NCBI GenBank assembly: GCA_910585635.1
Contig: CAJUFE010000068.1
Span: 1 to 27,043, forward strand
Direction of reading: 5' to 3'
DNA from: an uncultured Lachnospiraceae bacterium
GTDB taxonomy: Bacteria; Bacillota; Clostridia; Lachnospirales; Lachnospiraceae
Length of the DNA: 27,043 bases
The position numbers and the translations under genes were made by a program. Positions 15,902 to 22,669 of this stretch are shown in pieces; position 1 is the stretch's first letter, and every line of letters starts with the position of its first letter. The notes under the pieces are model-generated. The model saw nothing but the letters and a program-made list of their open reading frames with translations. It was not told where the DNA came from and did not search any database.

Positions 15902-17578
15902 TTATAGCCCTGCCGCTGCCTGTCGGCATCTCTCCAGCCGCGCGATCTGGTCCTGGATCGCTTGCGCCTTTCTCTGGATCTCCTGCTCTTGCTTTTCCGC
16001 TTTCTCTTTCTTTTCGGCCATCTCGGCGAGCATCTTATCCGTCAGCTCTTTGAACTGCCCGGTCAAGTCTCTCTTGATCTGATAGAACGCAGACTCAACA
16101 GCTTCTTGCGCACGAGAATAGATATCATCCACGATATCGCTTGCATCAAAGCTTATATCATCTATCGCTCCCCCCGCGTCAAAATGGTATTTCTCGACAT
16201 CTTTCATCCTTTCCCCAAACAGGCCTTTCACCCATTCCGTTCGTATATCATAATCAATGTATAGGTTATAACTTTCCTTTTCTGCATATCGAGTAGCTGA
16301 TGAAAAATCAGCCGTGTCGATATTTCGGGCTCTGTCGCGAACATATGATAATTCCTGATGGGCCTTTTCTAACTCAGACCGACTGATCCTATACACTGAA
16401 CTTTTCTCACCATCCGACGCCTTTTCGGGATCTCGTAATACTACTGTAAAATTCGTGCTGATGGTAACTCCTGCATTTAATGCTGTATGGCGTATCTCTT
16501 CATATGCATCCGATAACCGATCCTGTATCCCTTTTGGCTTTTTCTCGAAGGAGATGCAATCCTCTGCACTTGAGACTATGTCCATCGCATCTCCTCTAAC
16601 TGCTTTTGCGATACTTCGGATAGAAGCTTCTATCACAGCTTTTCCTGCTGAACGCGCATCCCACTCCGAGCGATACTCCTTGTAATCCTTTTCACGTCCA
16701 AAACATTTATATCGATCCCATCCACTTGATGTCCGAGATAGCGGCAGCTTCACTGTATCATTTATTTCTTTGATCACCTTATCTGCCCTTTTCTTCATAT
16801 CCTTTGATGCACGATCTATCGCTGCAGAAGATATCTCGGGTCCTTTCGGTATTTCCTTCTCAAGTCCCGCTATAGCATCATCGATCTCCTCGATCAGCTC
16901 ACCCTTTTCTTTTTGGAGCCTGCCCGACTGCAGATCAACCCCATTTAAGATGCAAGTCCGCAATGCTTCCTTTAGTTCCGGGATCCCGGATGCCTTTTTG
17001 AGCAGCTCCTTATCTTCATCCACTCCTTTCAGATAGCCAGCTGGATCAACGCAGACTATCTTACAGAAATGCCCTTTTATGCTCCCCTCACACTGCTCCT
17101 CGATCCGTCTGCAGATATCTGGATACTCCTCTTCCACCTGGTCTTTATGGGATAGTGCAAGGATCGTTTTTTGAAAAAATGCCTTTTTATCGCCATACAG
17201 GCTGCCGATCTGCTCTATGCTGTCGATCTCGACCTGGTTGAACTCCCCTTCCTGCAGGTTATGTACAAAAACAATAGCATCTGCCTTTGCATAGGCTGTC
17301 AATGCCTCCTTCGTATCCTGCGCGTTCGCGTCCAGCCCCGGCGTGTCAAGTAGAAAGTATCCTTCGGCTTCTCTTTTTTGATTTTTCACAGTCGCTCTGA
17401 TCACATCCGACTCAAACACCCTTTCTCCCAACAAGGCATTGAACAAGGTGCTCTTCCCTGCCTTTAGGAGCCCTGCGTTCACGATGCATTTTTTTGTAAT
17501 AGCTTTTTTCCTTGCACCTAACTCTGCTACCCTTTTTTCGAATCCTGTGATATCCTTCTGAGCGTATCTTTTGTCCAT
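15902..17578 (-). CDS. Dynamin-like GTPase, first gene of the operon
   Basis: A 558-residue GTPase. The G domain is at the extreme N-terminus: G1 GLLKAGKS (36-43), G2 around Thr63 (IRATVKNQ), G3 DTPGLD (78-83) and G4 SHKD (143-146), with His in place of Asn. The rest is helical, and the last 50 residues (KMLAEMAEKKEKAEKQEQEIQRKA region) form a strong coiled coil. No membrane segment is visible. The ATG at 17578 follows AAGGGG at seven bases. By eye the gene is more AT-rich than the ABC and kinase genes to the left, which may point to transfer. A near-consensus promoter lies 168 bases upstream, next to a palindrome shared with a divergent Cro/CI-type regulator. The molecular job is unknown; the layout recalls LeoABC of enterotoxigenic E. 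coli. Confidence 0.85.
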   Translation of the reverse strand: MDKRYAQKDITGFEKRVAELGARKKAITKKCIVNAGLLKAGKSTLFNALLGERVFESDVIRATVKNQKREAEGYFLLDTPGLDANAQDTKEALTAYAKADAIVFVHNLQEGEFNQVEIDSIEQIGSLYGDKKAFFQKTILALSHKDQVEEEYPDICRRIEEQCEGSIKGHFCKIVCVDPAGYLKGVDEDKELLKKASGIPELKEALRTCILNGVDLQSGRLQKEKGELIEEIDDAIAGLEKEIPKGPEISSAAIDRASKDMKKRADKVIKEINDTVKLPLSRTSSGWDRYKCFGREKDYKEYRSEWDARSAGKAVIEASIRSIAKAVRGDAMDIVSSAEDCISFEKKPKGIQDRLSDAYEEIRHTALNAGVTISTNFTVVLRDPEKASDGEKSSVYRISRSELEKAHQELSYVRDRARNIDTADFSSATRYAEKESYNLYIDYDIRTEWVKGLFGERMKDVEKYHFDAGGAIDDISFDASDIVDDIYSRAQEAVESAFYQIKRDLTGQFKELTDKMLAEMAEKKEKAEKQEQEIQRKAQAIQDQIARLERCRQAAAGL

Positions 17579-17745
17579 ATCGCACCCCTTTTCTTATGAT
17601 GGATCGATCATGCAACGCATTTTCGAAGCCCTGGTATATATCTGCAGCGCATGCTCCCCTTACCGCTCACTCTAGTCTGTCGCCTCTCATCAGGTATAGG
17701 CTTATCCGATCATCCATCATCCTATAATACGTTATCACGATATAT

Positions 17746-17774
17746 ATTATACGCATTTTCCCATCTATTGTCTA
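17746..17774 (-). promoter_or_regulatory. Promoter of the GTPase operon
   Basis: On the minus strand, TAGACA (17774-17769) and a perfect TATAAT (17751-17746) are 17 bases apart, a near-consensus sigma-A promoter. Transcription would start near 17740 and give a leader of about 160 bases before the first GTPase gene. The -35 element ends five bases from a 12-bp palindrome. Confidence 0.75.
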
Positions 17775-17778
17775 TTGA

Positions 17779-17790
17779 TATTTCGAAATA
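17779..17790. promoter_or_regulatory. Palindromic operator candidate
   Basis: A perfect 12-bp palindrome, TATTTCGAAATA, lies between the GTPase-operon promoter and the divergent Cro/CI-type regulator gene. Its position just upstream of the -35 element and its symmetry fit a dimeric HTH regulator. Binding is inferred. Confidence 0.5.
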
Positions 17791-17831
17791 AAATTATCGT
17801 AAATGAGAAATGCTATAAGCGAGGTGAAACC

Positions 17832-18140
17832 ATGTTCAACGTACTGGAACGGTTACAAGAGCTCCGCGAAGCCAGAGGCCTGTCGGTCTACCGATTGGCA
17901 AAGCTCTCCGGCATCCCCCAATCTACCATCGCCACCTGGTACCAAAAGAACCTTTATCCCCCTATCGATAAGCTGGAGATCATCTGCGATACCTTCGGTA
18001 TCTCCCTCTCTGAGTTCTTCCGCACAGGGACCTCCAGGCCGCTGGATCAGGGACAGGAGATGCTGCTGGACCGCTGGGACCGTCTGTCACAGAAGGAGCG
18101 GGAGGCCGTTCTCTGTATCATGGATGCCTTTTTAAGTTAG
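17832..18140 (+). CDS. Cro/CI-type HTH regulator, divergent from the GTPase operon
   Basis: A 102-residue DNA-binding protein. The N-terminal XRE fold spans about residues 5-62 (ERLQELREARGLSVYRLAKLSG, then IPQSTIATWYQKN and PPIDKLEIICDTFGISLSEFF). The C-terminal tail (LLDRWDRLSQKEREAVLCIMDAFL) is helical and typical of small clostridial regulators. The ATG at 17832 is chosen because GAGGTG lies seven bases upstream; an upstream in-frame ATG at 17775 falls inside the palindrome-promoter region. It most probably represses or activates the GTPase operon and itself. Confidence 0.88.
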   Translation: MFNVLERLQELREARGLSVYRLAKLSGIPQSTIATWYQKNLYPPIDKLEIICDTFGISLSEFFRTGTSRPLDQGQEMLLDRWDRLSQKEREAVLCIMDAFLS

Positions 18141-18200
18141 CCATGCACACCTGCACATACCGGACTACTCAGGACCATATGGAGGAGACCACCTGTCCGC

Positions 18201-18533
18201 TCAGATGTGGGTCAACGCCCGCATCAGCCGGATCCCATCCTCTATCCCCGCTCGATAGAGCGCCCCAGAGGCCCTGCACCAGATCGCGATAAGATCATCC
18301 AGCAGAGCCTCGCTCTCCTCTAACAGTTCCGGATCCCGTTCTCTTATAAGCGCTTCCCAGGCCTCCATCCACTCCGCCTCCTGCTGCCCCTCCTCTGGAT
18401 GCTCCTTCTTTCGTTTTTCCTGGAGATACGCTATCCTTTCTGCGATCAACAGATCCAATACCTTTTTCGTCCCTTCATCAATGTCCAGCCTCTCATCATG
18501 CCTCTGCTCCTCACCATCTTTTCTCGATCCCAT
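18201..18533 (-). CDS. Small hypothetical protein, paralogue of the 25835-26221 gene
   Basis: A 110-residue, acidic, all-helical protein of unknown function. It ends in YRAGIEDGIRLMRALTHI. The gene at 25835-26221 ends in YIFGLMDGIRLMKLIDSI, and both share a preceding pattern of an acidic helix and a Trp-containing helix, so they are paralogues. The GxxDGxRLM ending is common in small Lachnospiraceae proteins of unknown role. The ATG at 18533 follows GGGAGGAG. It stands alone between the Cro/CI-type regulator (convergent) and a decayed mobile region. Confidence 0.7.
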   Translation of the reverse strand: MGSRKDGEEQRHDERLDIDEGTKKVLDLLIAERIAYLQEKRKKEHPEEGQQEAEWMEAWEALIRERDPELLEESEALLDDLIAIWCRASGALYRAGIEDGIRLMRALTHI

Positions 18534-18865
18534 GCCTAACTCCTCCCAGATCCCCGATCGAACGTTCTGATGTAAAAGATCGGATATCCTTATCTCTCCT
18601 TTACAGCTGATACGCCCCTTTTAGATTATAGCCATATCCACACAGCTTTCGTTATGCTGGCAGCAGACCCCGCTCCCATCTATGATCCGACAGGCCCCTG
18701 ACGCTGGCTCTCTTAAGAGACCGTCAACCCAGGCAGCCGCACATCCACCTGGCACACACTTTTTATCCAGCCGCCGGTCATCCACCCACCGCATGGCGCT
18801 CCCGGATCACATAACGGATGACATTCCCTACTGACCTTTTTATCCTGTAACGTCCTCTCCCTGCT
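18534..18865. other. Gap with possible relaxase trace
   Basis: No intact gene is visible in these 332 bases. Just past the MobC-like stop, one minus-strand frame reads YRIKRSVGNVIRYVIRE (about 18795-18845). This resembles the IKxxxxxVIxY opening of mobilisation relaxases and then runs into a stop at 18778-18780. This would fit a relaxase gene deleted after its first codons, but the match is short and the call is weak. The rest shows nothing recognisable. Confidence 0.3.
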
Positions 18866-19188
18866 TTATTGCACAATATCCCTTTTCGCATCGCTCCCCG
18901 CTTTCCACTCCCTTTTCGGGAACATCCCCATGACCTTTTCCCTGAGCTCCGTATCCGTGCTCCCATCGATCATCCGCAGGAGCATGTCCATCTCTCCGAT
19001 CCCTTTAAGCGTCTCCGATTCCTTTAAGCGTCTCCAATCCCTTTAAGCGTCTCCGGCATCAGGTCGCGCAGGGTCTTTTCAGGCCCCTCCTTGAAAGCCT
19101 GGTCCCGCAGATACCCGCTGACCGTCCCTTTTCCTGCCAGCCTTTTTAACTTTTCTTTTTCCTTGGCTGTGCATCTGATCATGATCAT
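18866..19188 (-). pseudogene. MobC-like small gene broken by a 19-bp triplication
   Basis: Translation from the ATG at 19188 gives MIMIRCTAKEKEKLKRLAGK and onward (ending in GYLRDQAFKEGPEKTLRDLMPETLKGIG), which looks like a ribbon-helix-helix/MobC-type mobilisation protein. A 19-bp unit then occurs three times, so the frame hits TAA at 19024-19026 after 54 residues. If only one unit is counted, the frame continues as EMDMLLRMIDGSTDTELREK and ends in DAKRDIVQ at 18866, a 94-residue protein. So the gene is intact except for two extra units. No good ribosome site precedes the ATG. The function guess rests on the N-terminal pattern and the nearby excisionase-like gene. Confidence 0.65.
18997..19053 (-). 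repeat. Three 19-bp tandem units
   Basis: Three head-to-tail copies of GAGACGCTTAAAGGGATTG (minus strand) at 19053-19035, 19034-19016 and 19015-18997, differing at one to three positions. The 19-bp period is not a multiple of three, so each gain or loss shifts the frame of the small gene around it. One or four copies keep the frame open. Confidence 0.9.
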
Positions 19189-19191
19189 TTC

Positions 19192-19274
19192 TATGGAAGG
19201 ATACTCATAGTACCATAAAACTATAGATAAGATATCATGATACCCTACTATGAAGGGATACTCATGGTACTATG
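19192..19274. promoter_or_regulatory. Paired direct repeats between divergent genes
   Basis: Two 26-bp copies (19192-19217 and 19249-19274) share the core GATACTCATRGTAC with about 21 of 26 matches, and start 57 bp apart. Each core holds a partial palindrome (TACTcatAGTA in the first). They lie between the MobC-like gene and the excisionase-like gene. They may be binding sites for a regulator, an excisionase or a mobilisation protein. Confidence 0.5.
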
Positions 19275-19334
19275 ATAAGACACCATGGTGATAAGGAGAA
19301 AAAACGATAAAAAAAGAAATGGAGGATCATAGAC

Positions 19335-19547
19335 ATGACCAGCAGATATCTGACTTTACGGGAGTTTTGTGAGCTGACCAGGATCAGCATATCCACCGCT
19401 TACCGGATGATAAGGAACGGGGATCTTCCTGCCGTCAAGCTGAACAACGGGAGGCATTGGAAGGTCCCGGCGGACTTCCTCCCGACCTATAACACAGATA
19501 CCGGCCGGAGCGACCGTCAAAGGATTGCCACGGCACACCAAATATAG
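19335..19547 (+). CDS. Excisionase-type HTH protein
   Basis: A 70-residue winged-helix protein of the MerR/excisionase type. The pattern YLTLREFCELTRISISTAYRMIRNGDLPAVKLNNGRHWKVP is the usual Xis/HTH_17 form: recognition helix, then wing. The ATG at 19335 follows GGAGG at ten bases. In integrative elements such a gene is normally followed by a tyrosine integrase. Here none follows; instead a tRNA-Cys fragment lies 100 bases downstream on the other strand. It is therefore probably a left-over of a conjugative or mobilisable element, together with the MobC-like gene on the other side of the repeats. Confidence 0.8.
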   Translation: MTSRYLTLREFCELTRISISTAYRMIRNGDLPAVKLNNGRHWKVPADFLPTYNTDTGRSDRQRIATAHQI

Positions 19548-19613
19548 CTTATAATGTGTGATTTTAATACTATATTTAGTATATCAATGGCATATAACGA
19601 TGATCACTGTAAC

Positions 19614-19643
19614 AAAAAAAGGAACACATCTCTGTGCTCCTTT
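19614..19643 (-). terminator. Terminator of the tRNA-Cys remnant
   Basis: On the minus strand, AAAGGAGCACA and TGTGTTCCTTT pair (one mismatch) around a 4-base loop and end in seven T bases. It follows the 3' end of the tRNA-Cys fragment by five bases, as a natural tRNA terminator would. Confidence 0.75.
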
Positions 19644-19648
19644 AGAGA

Positions 19649-19695
19649 GGCGACAACCAGATTTGAACTGGTGATCAGGGTGTTGCAGACCCACG
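19649..19695 (-). other. 3' half of tRNA-Cys (GCA), attachment-site scar
   Basis: The minus strand reads as the 3' half of a tRNA-Cys. It has an anticodon stem-loop GGGTCTGCAACACCC with anticodon GCA, a short variable region, a perfect T-arm ACCAG-TTCAAAT-CTGGT and the acceptor strand TGTCGCC. The 5' half is missing: upstream bases (GTTTTGCCG) cannot form the D-arm or the acceptor 5' strand. Because the native terminator follows on the left side, the foreign or rearranged DNA should begin to the right, near 19696, with an intact tRNA-Cys further on. This is the footprint left by tyrosine-integrase insertion into a tRNA gene. Bases 19696-19861 hold no recognisable gene. Confidence 0.75.
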
Positions 19696-19861
19696 GCAAA
19701 ACGCCTAAAAAGCCTTATTTTATGCGCTTTTCCACCGCCTAATGTCCTTTTGGTGCCCTATAGGTGCCTTATTTTTTATGATCCCTGACGATCTTTTGAT
19801 CCGATCGCCCTGGATACCTTTAGACCTATATCTCCTGGCATACAAGGAGCCTGCTCATCCT

Positions 19862-20089
19862 TCACGCTGCTTTGTTATAGTCAACGATCGCGACCTCTGT
19901 CAACATCGTTTTTAACTTTTCCAATATCGTCTCGATCTTTCGGAGCGTCACACCGTTCAGATATCCTTCACCACATTGGGTGCATCTCGAACAAGGTACA
20001 TTTTTGATGATAAGGAAGCATCCATCATATTCTGTCATATACGTAGTGGTCGCCTTTTCCACATTTCCTTTACAGGTAAAACATGTCAT
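19862..20089 (-). CDS. YgiT-type zinc-finger antitoxin
   Basis: A 75-residue protein with a two-pair zinc ribbon, CFTC (3-6) and CSRCTQCGEGY, typical of the YgiT/MqsA N-terminal domain, followed by a helical tail (RKIETILEKLKTMLTEVAIVDYNKAA). It lacks the XRE DNA-binding domain of full MqsA. In this family the short form pairs with a DUF4258 toxin encoded directly upstream. That toxin gene is present here but broken, and its stop codon overlaps this ATG. The ATG at 20089 follows GGAGGAAAGG; an in-frame start at 20128 falls inside the toxin remnant. An intact antitoxin beside a dead toxin suggests a decaying module. Confidence 0.85.
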   Translation of the reverse strand: MTCFTCKGNVEKATTTYMTEYDGCFLIIKNVPCSRCTQCGEGYLNGVTLRKIETILEKLKTMLTEVAIVDYNKAA

Positions 20090-20413
20090 GGCCTTTCCTC
20101 CTTTCTCGTCCTCAGATCCCGTTCCCATTTATCAGGGTCTGGATGATATGCTGTTATGATCCATATCGTCTTCAGATCGCTACCGATCACAGCATGGATA
20201 TAAGTCCGACGCACAGCCCCCTAAGATAAGGCAACTAGGATATGGATAGTCATCCGGATACTACTCGATGATCTCGCCATCAGCTATCGCAGACAATACA
20301 TCATCGATCGAGATCGAACGTTGTTCAAGACGTTTTGCAGCATGCATCGTGATCTCGACATTTTCAAGTATACATATCTTACGTAGATCAGCGATATCTG
20401 ATCCCACTAACAC
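20086..20413 (-). pseudogene. DUF4258 toxin pseudogene
   Basis: The frame from GTG at 20413 (or 20407, with GGAGG upstream) translates to a DUF4258 opening, including ITMHAAKRLEQRSISIDDVL and AIADGEIIE. It hits TAG at 20261-20263 where the family has an acidic or Tyr residue. The same frame goes on as YPDDYPYPSCLILGG, then homology jumps to another frame (YIHAVIGSDLKTIWIITAY, HPDPDKWERDLRTRK) near a run of five C at 20217-20221. So there is one nonsense codon and one frameshift. The final TGA overlaps the antitoxin ATG. DUF4258 proteins are RelE-like putative toxins. Only a 50-residue stub could be made. Confidence 0.8.
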
Positions 20414-20490
20414 ATTTCCTCCTCACTACCCGAACGCTCTCCCCCCAGTTGTCCACGATCTGGCCTGCTCCTACCGCGTGACCCGATCCG

Positions 20491-20679
20491 TCAAGATACC
20501 GTCCGCTTTCTTTGGGTATTCCTATTTTTTGCAGCTAAACGGAACGCTTTTTCCATGGCAGGGGTCATCTCAGGAGAGTCTTCATCAAAAACGATCTCCC
20601 TTTTTGCCGCCTCCCGGATCTCTCGGATCATCTCCTCAGTAGGTCTCTGATCCCTATCCAAAGTAACTGTCTTGATCAT
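20491..20679 (-). CDS. Small antitoxin-like protein
   Basis: A 62-residue, charged, helical protein starting MIKTVTLDRDQRPTEEMIREI and containing REIVFDEDSPEMTPAMEKAF. Proteins with this E-D-S/C-PE-x-T-P pattern are, as far as I recall, small antitoxin-like partners in Clostridia, often orphaned. No toxin gene is adjacent: 77 bases separate it from the DUF4258 remnant, and upstream is the AAA/nuclease gene. The ATG at 20679 follows AAGGAG at nine bases. It may be transcribed together with the AAA/nuclease gene, whose stop lies 49 bases before it. Function uncertain. Confidence 0.65.
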   Translation of the reverse strand: MIKTVTLDRDQRPTEEMIREIREAAKREIVFDEDSPEMTPAMEKAFRLAAKNRNTQRKRTVS

Positions 20680-20728
20680 AGTGAACGCTCCTTTCTGACC
20701 GCATCGCAAGCCTTACTGGGATCCCCAC

Positions 20729-22417
20729 CTATGCCCCGATCAGCACTTCCTTTCCCTGGAAAGCAAAACCATACTTGTAGATCTTTTCTGCAGGGATCCC
20801 CTTCGCTGTCAGGACCGTTCCGTACCGCTTCTCCTCGATCTGTCCTAACGCAGCCTGTACCGCAGACTCCAGGGTCTCCTTCCTCTTCGTATGGACCACC
20901 TTGAACTCGATGATGAACGCATCCGCTCCTTTTTCCCTTGGCTCCAGCATGATATCATACCTGCCAAACCCGCTCTCTTTATTGGATGAGATCGTATAGC
21001 GGTCCTGCAGCTCCACCATCAGACCAAGCACAAAGCCATGATAGAATCGTTCCGGCTGCGCCTTCCCTGACGGGTCTTTCCCTGCATCGAAGCTGCTGAA
21101 AAGCTCGCTGGAGATATCGTTCATGTACTCGTTCATCCCTTCCAGGTCGTGGTCCAGCAGTGCTGTGATAAAAGCGTTCTGTACACGCCGGCACTCACTG
21201 GACCAGCCTTCGATCAGCTGCCGGAACATGAAATATACCTCTCTGTTGGTCAACTGAAGCGTATACTCCATCTTCCCCAGCATCGTGTTGAACCCGGCAT
21301 ATCCCGCCTTCAGGTATCCGCTGGCCAGCAGGAGGCTCCATACCGCGTCATCCCCTTTCCCCAGCTGGCTGAACACGATCTGCTCGTCAAAGGTGGTATG
21401 GAAGGACCGCCCATCCAGCAGCTCCTCCATCGTCATCTTGATCTCCGGGCTCCCTTCCTGGATCAGCTTCCCGATCAGGCTGTTGGAGCTGGAGTTTACC
21501 CAGTAGTTCCCCAGCTTCCCCGTGTCCAGATAATGCAGGATCGACCATGGATTGTAGATATCTCCCCGTCCTCCAAAGGTAAAACCGTCATACCATTCCT
21601 TTACTTCCTCCTTCTTCCCAGACATCCCAAACTCATCCAACGCGGCAAAGACCTCTCCTTCCGTGAACCCAAAGCAGTCCGCATATTCGTCGGAGGTCGT
21701 CGTCACCACCTTAAGATTATTTAGGTCTGAAAAGACCGACTCCTTACTCACTCTCGTGATCCCTGTCATGACCGCCCTCTCCAGATACGGATTACTCTTA
21801 AAGGTAGCATTAAACAGGCTTCTGATAAAGGAGACCATTTCCTCCCAATATCCATTTACATAGGCCTCCTGCATCGGCGTGTCATATTCATCCAGCAGGA
21901 TGATCACCTTTTTCCCATAATAACGGGACAAAAAGCGGGACAGATGATGAAGAGCCATAGTCGCATCACCTTCGCTCATCGTTTCTGATACCCGGTCGAG
22001 ATACGCCCTTTCCTGCGGTGCCAGGATGTCTCCTTCTAACAGAAAACGATCCTGTAAACACATATCCATCAGGATCTGGCATATCCTGTAACGCGCCTTC
22101 TCATATCGGTCTTCTTTCACGTTCGCAAAAGAAAGGCTGATGACCGGATAGGCCCCCTGGAGCTTTCTGTAGCTCTCATCTTCCCAGATCCCAAGGCCCT
22201 CGAACAGATCCCCTCTCCCCGCGTAGCTGGTGGAAAAAAATTGTTCAGTCATGCTCATGGTCAATGTCTTCCCAAAGCGCCTGGGACGGGTGATCAAAGT
22301 CACGTCATCTCCGCTCTCCCACCATTCTTTGATGAACTTTGTCTTATCGATGTAGAAAAGATCCTTCTCCCTGATCTTTTCAAAGCTCTGCAGTCCGATC
22401 CCTACCGTCCTCGCCAT
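20729..22417 (-). CDS. AAA-like ATPase with PD-(D/E)XK nuclease domain
   Basis: A 562-residue protein of the AAA-ATPase-like (DUF1703) family, abundant in gut anaerobes. An N-terminal P-loop-like motif TRPRRFGKTL (43-52) and a Walker B-like VIILLDEYDTP (171-181) form the ATPase part. The C-terminus is a PD-(D/E)XK fold with Asp488 in GFGRYDIML and E-x-K at 504-506 (IIEFKV). The ATG at 22417 follows AGGGGG. Its cellular role is unknown; proposals in the literature link the family to mobile DNA or defence. It appears intact and full length. It lies in a region of pseudogenes and small accessory genes, in line with a mobile origin. Confidence 0.85.
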   Translation of the reverse strand: MARTVGIGLQSFEKIREKDLFYIDKTKFIKEWWESGDDVTLITRPRRFGKTLTMSMTEQFFSTSYAGRGDLFEGLGIWEDESYRKLQGAYPVISLSFANVKEDRYEKARYRICQILMDMCLQDRFLLEGDILAPQERAYLDRVSETMSEGDATMALHHLSRFLSRYYGKKVIILLDEYDTPMQEAYVNGYWEEMVSFIRSLFNATFKSNPYLERAVMTGITRVSKESVFSDLNNLKVVTTTSDEYADCFGFTEGEVFAALDEFGMSGKKEEVKEWYDGFTFGGRGDIYNPWSILHYLDTGKLGNYWVNSSSNSLIGKLIQEGSPEIKMTMEELLDGRSFHTTFDEQIVFSQLGKGDDAVWSLLLASGYLKAGYAGFNTMLGKMEYTLQLTNREVYFMFRQLIEGWSSECRRVQNAFITALLDHDLEGMNEYMNDISSELFSSFDAGKDPSGKAQPERFYHGFVLGLMVELQDRYTISSNKESGFGRYDIMLEPREKGADAFIIEFKVVHTKRKETLESAVQAALGQIEEKRYGTVLTAKGIPAEKIYKYGFAFQGKEVLIGA

Positions 22418-22576
22418 GCTCTACACCCCCTATCCGCTCGATCTCTGCTATCTCTTCTTTCATTATCATCACAAAACGCCTGCTCCTATCCATAACTATA
22501 ACAGAAAAAAACGGCCCCTTCAACATGGATCCGAAGGATATGATCCACTATCGTCATCCAGGGCTTTACACAAATG

Positions 22577-22611
22577 ATCCGGCCCACCTACGCTATGTAA
22601 GTGAGCCGGAT
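22577..22611. repeat. Hairpin in intergenic region
   Basis: ATCCGGCCCAC and GTGAGCCGGAT form an 11-bp stem with one mismatch and a 13-base loop. No T-run follows on either strand, so it is not a standard terminator. The remaining bases between the AAA-like gene and the Rpn pseudogene (22418-22669) show nothing else clear. Confidence 0.4.
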
Positions 22612-22669
22612 ACGGACATCCTCTATGATGAGCACACTATGAACTGCGCCGCACCTTTGGCTTTTGACG

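Noticed and set aside
18997..19053. CRISPR-like or iteron array
   Set aside because: The units are directly adjacent with no spacers and lie inside a broken coding frame.
19554..19742. Plus-strand 62-codon frame with ATTRFELVIRVLQTH
   Set aside because: This peptide is the antisense translation of a tRNA-Cys 3' half, a well-known false protein.
19696..19861. Remnant of an integrase C-terminus
   Set aside because: A short minus frame ends in APIGHQKDIRRWKSA, but no integrase catalytic residues are visible and it is blocked upstream by a stop.
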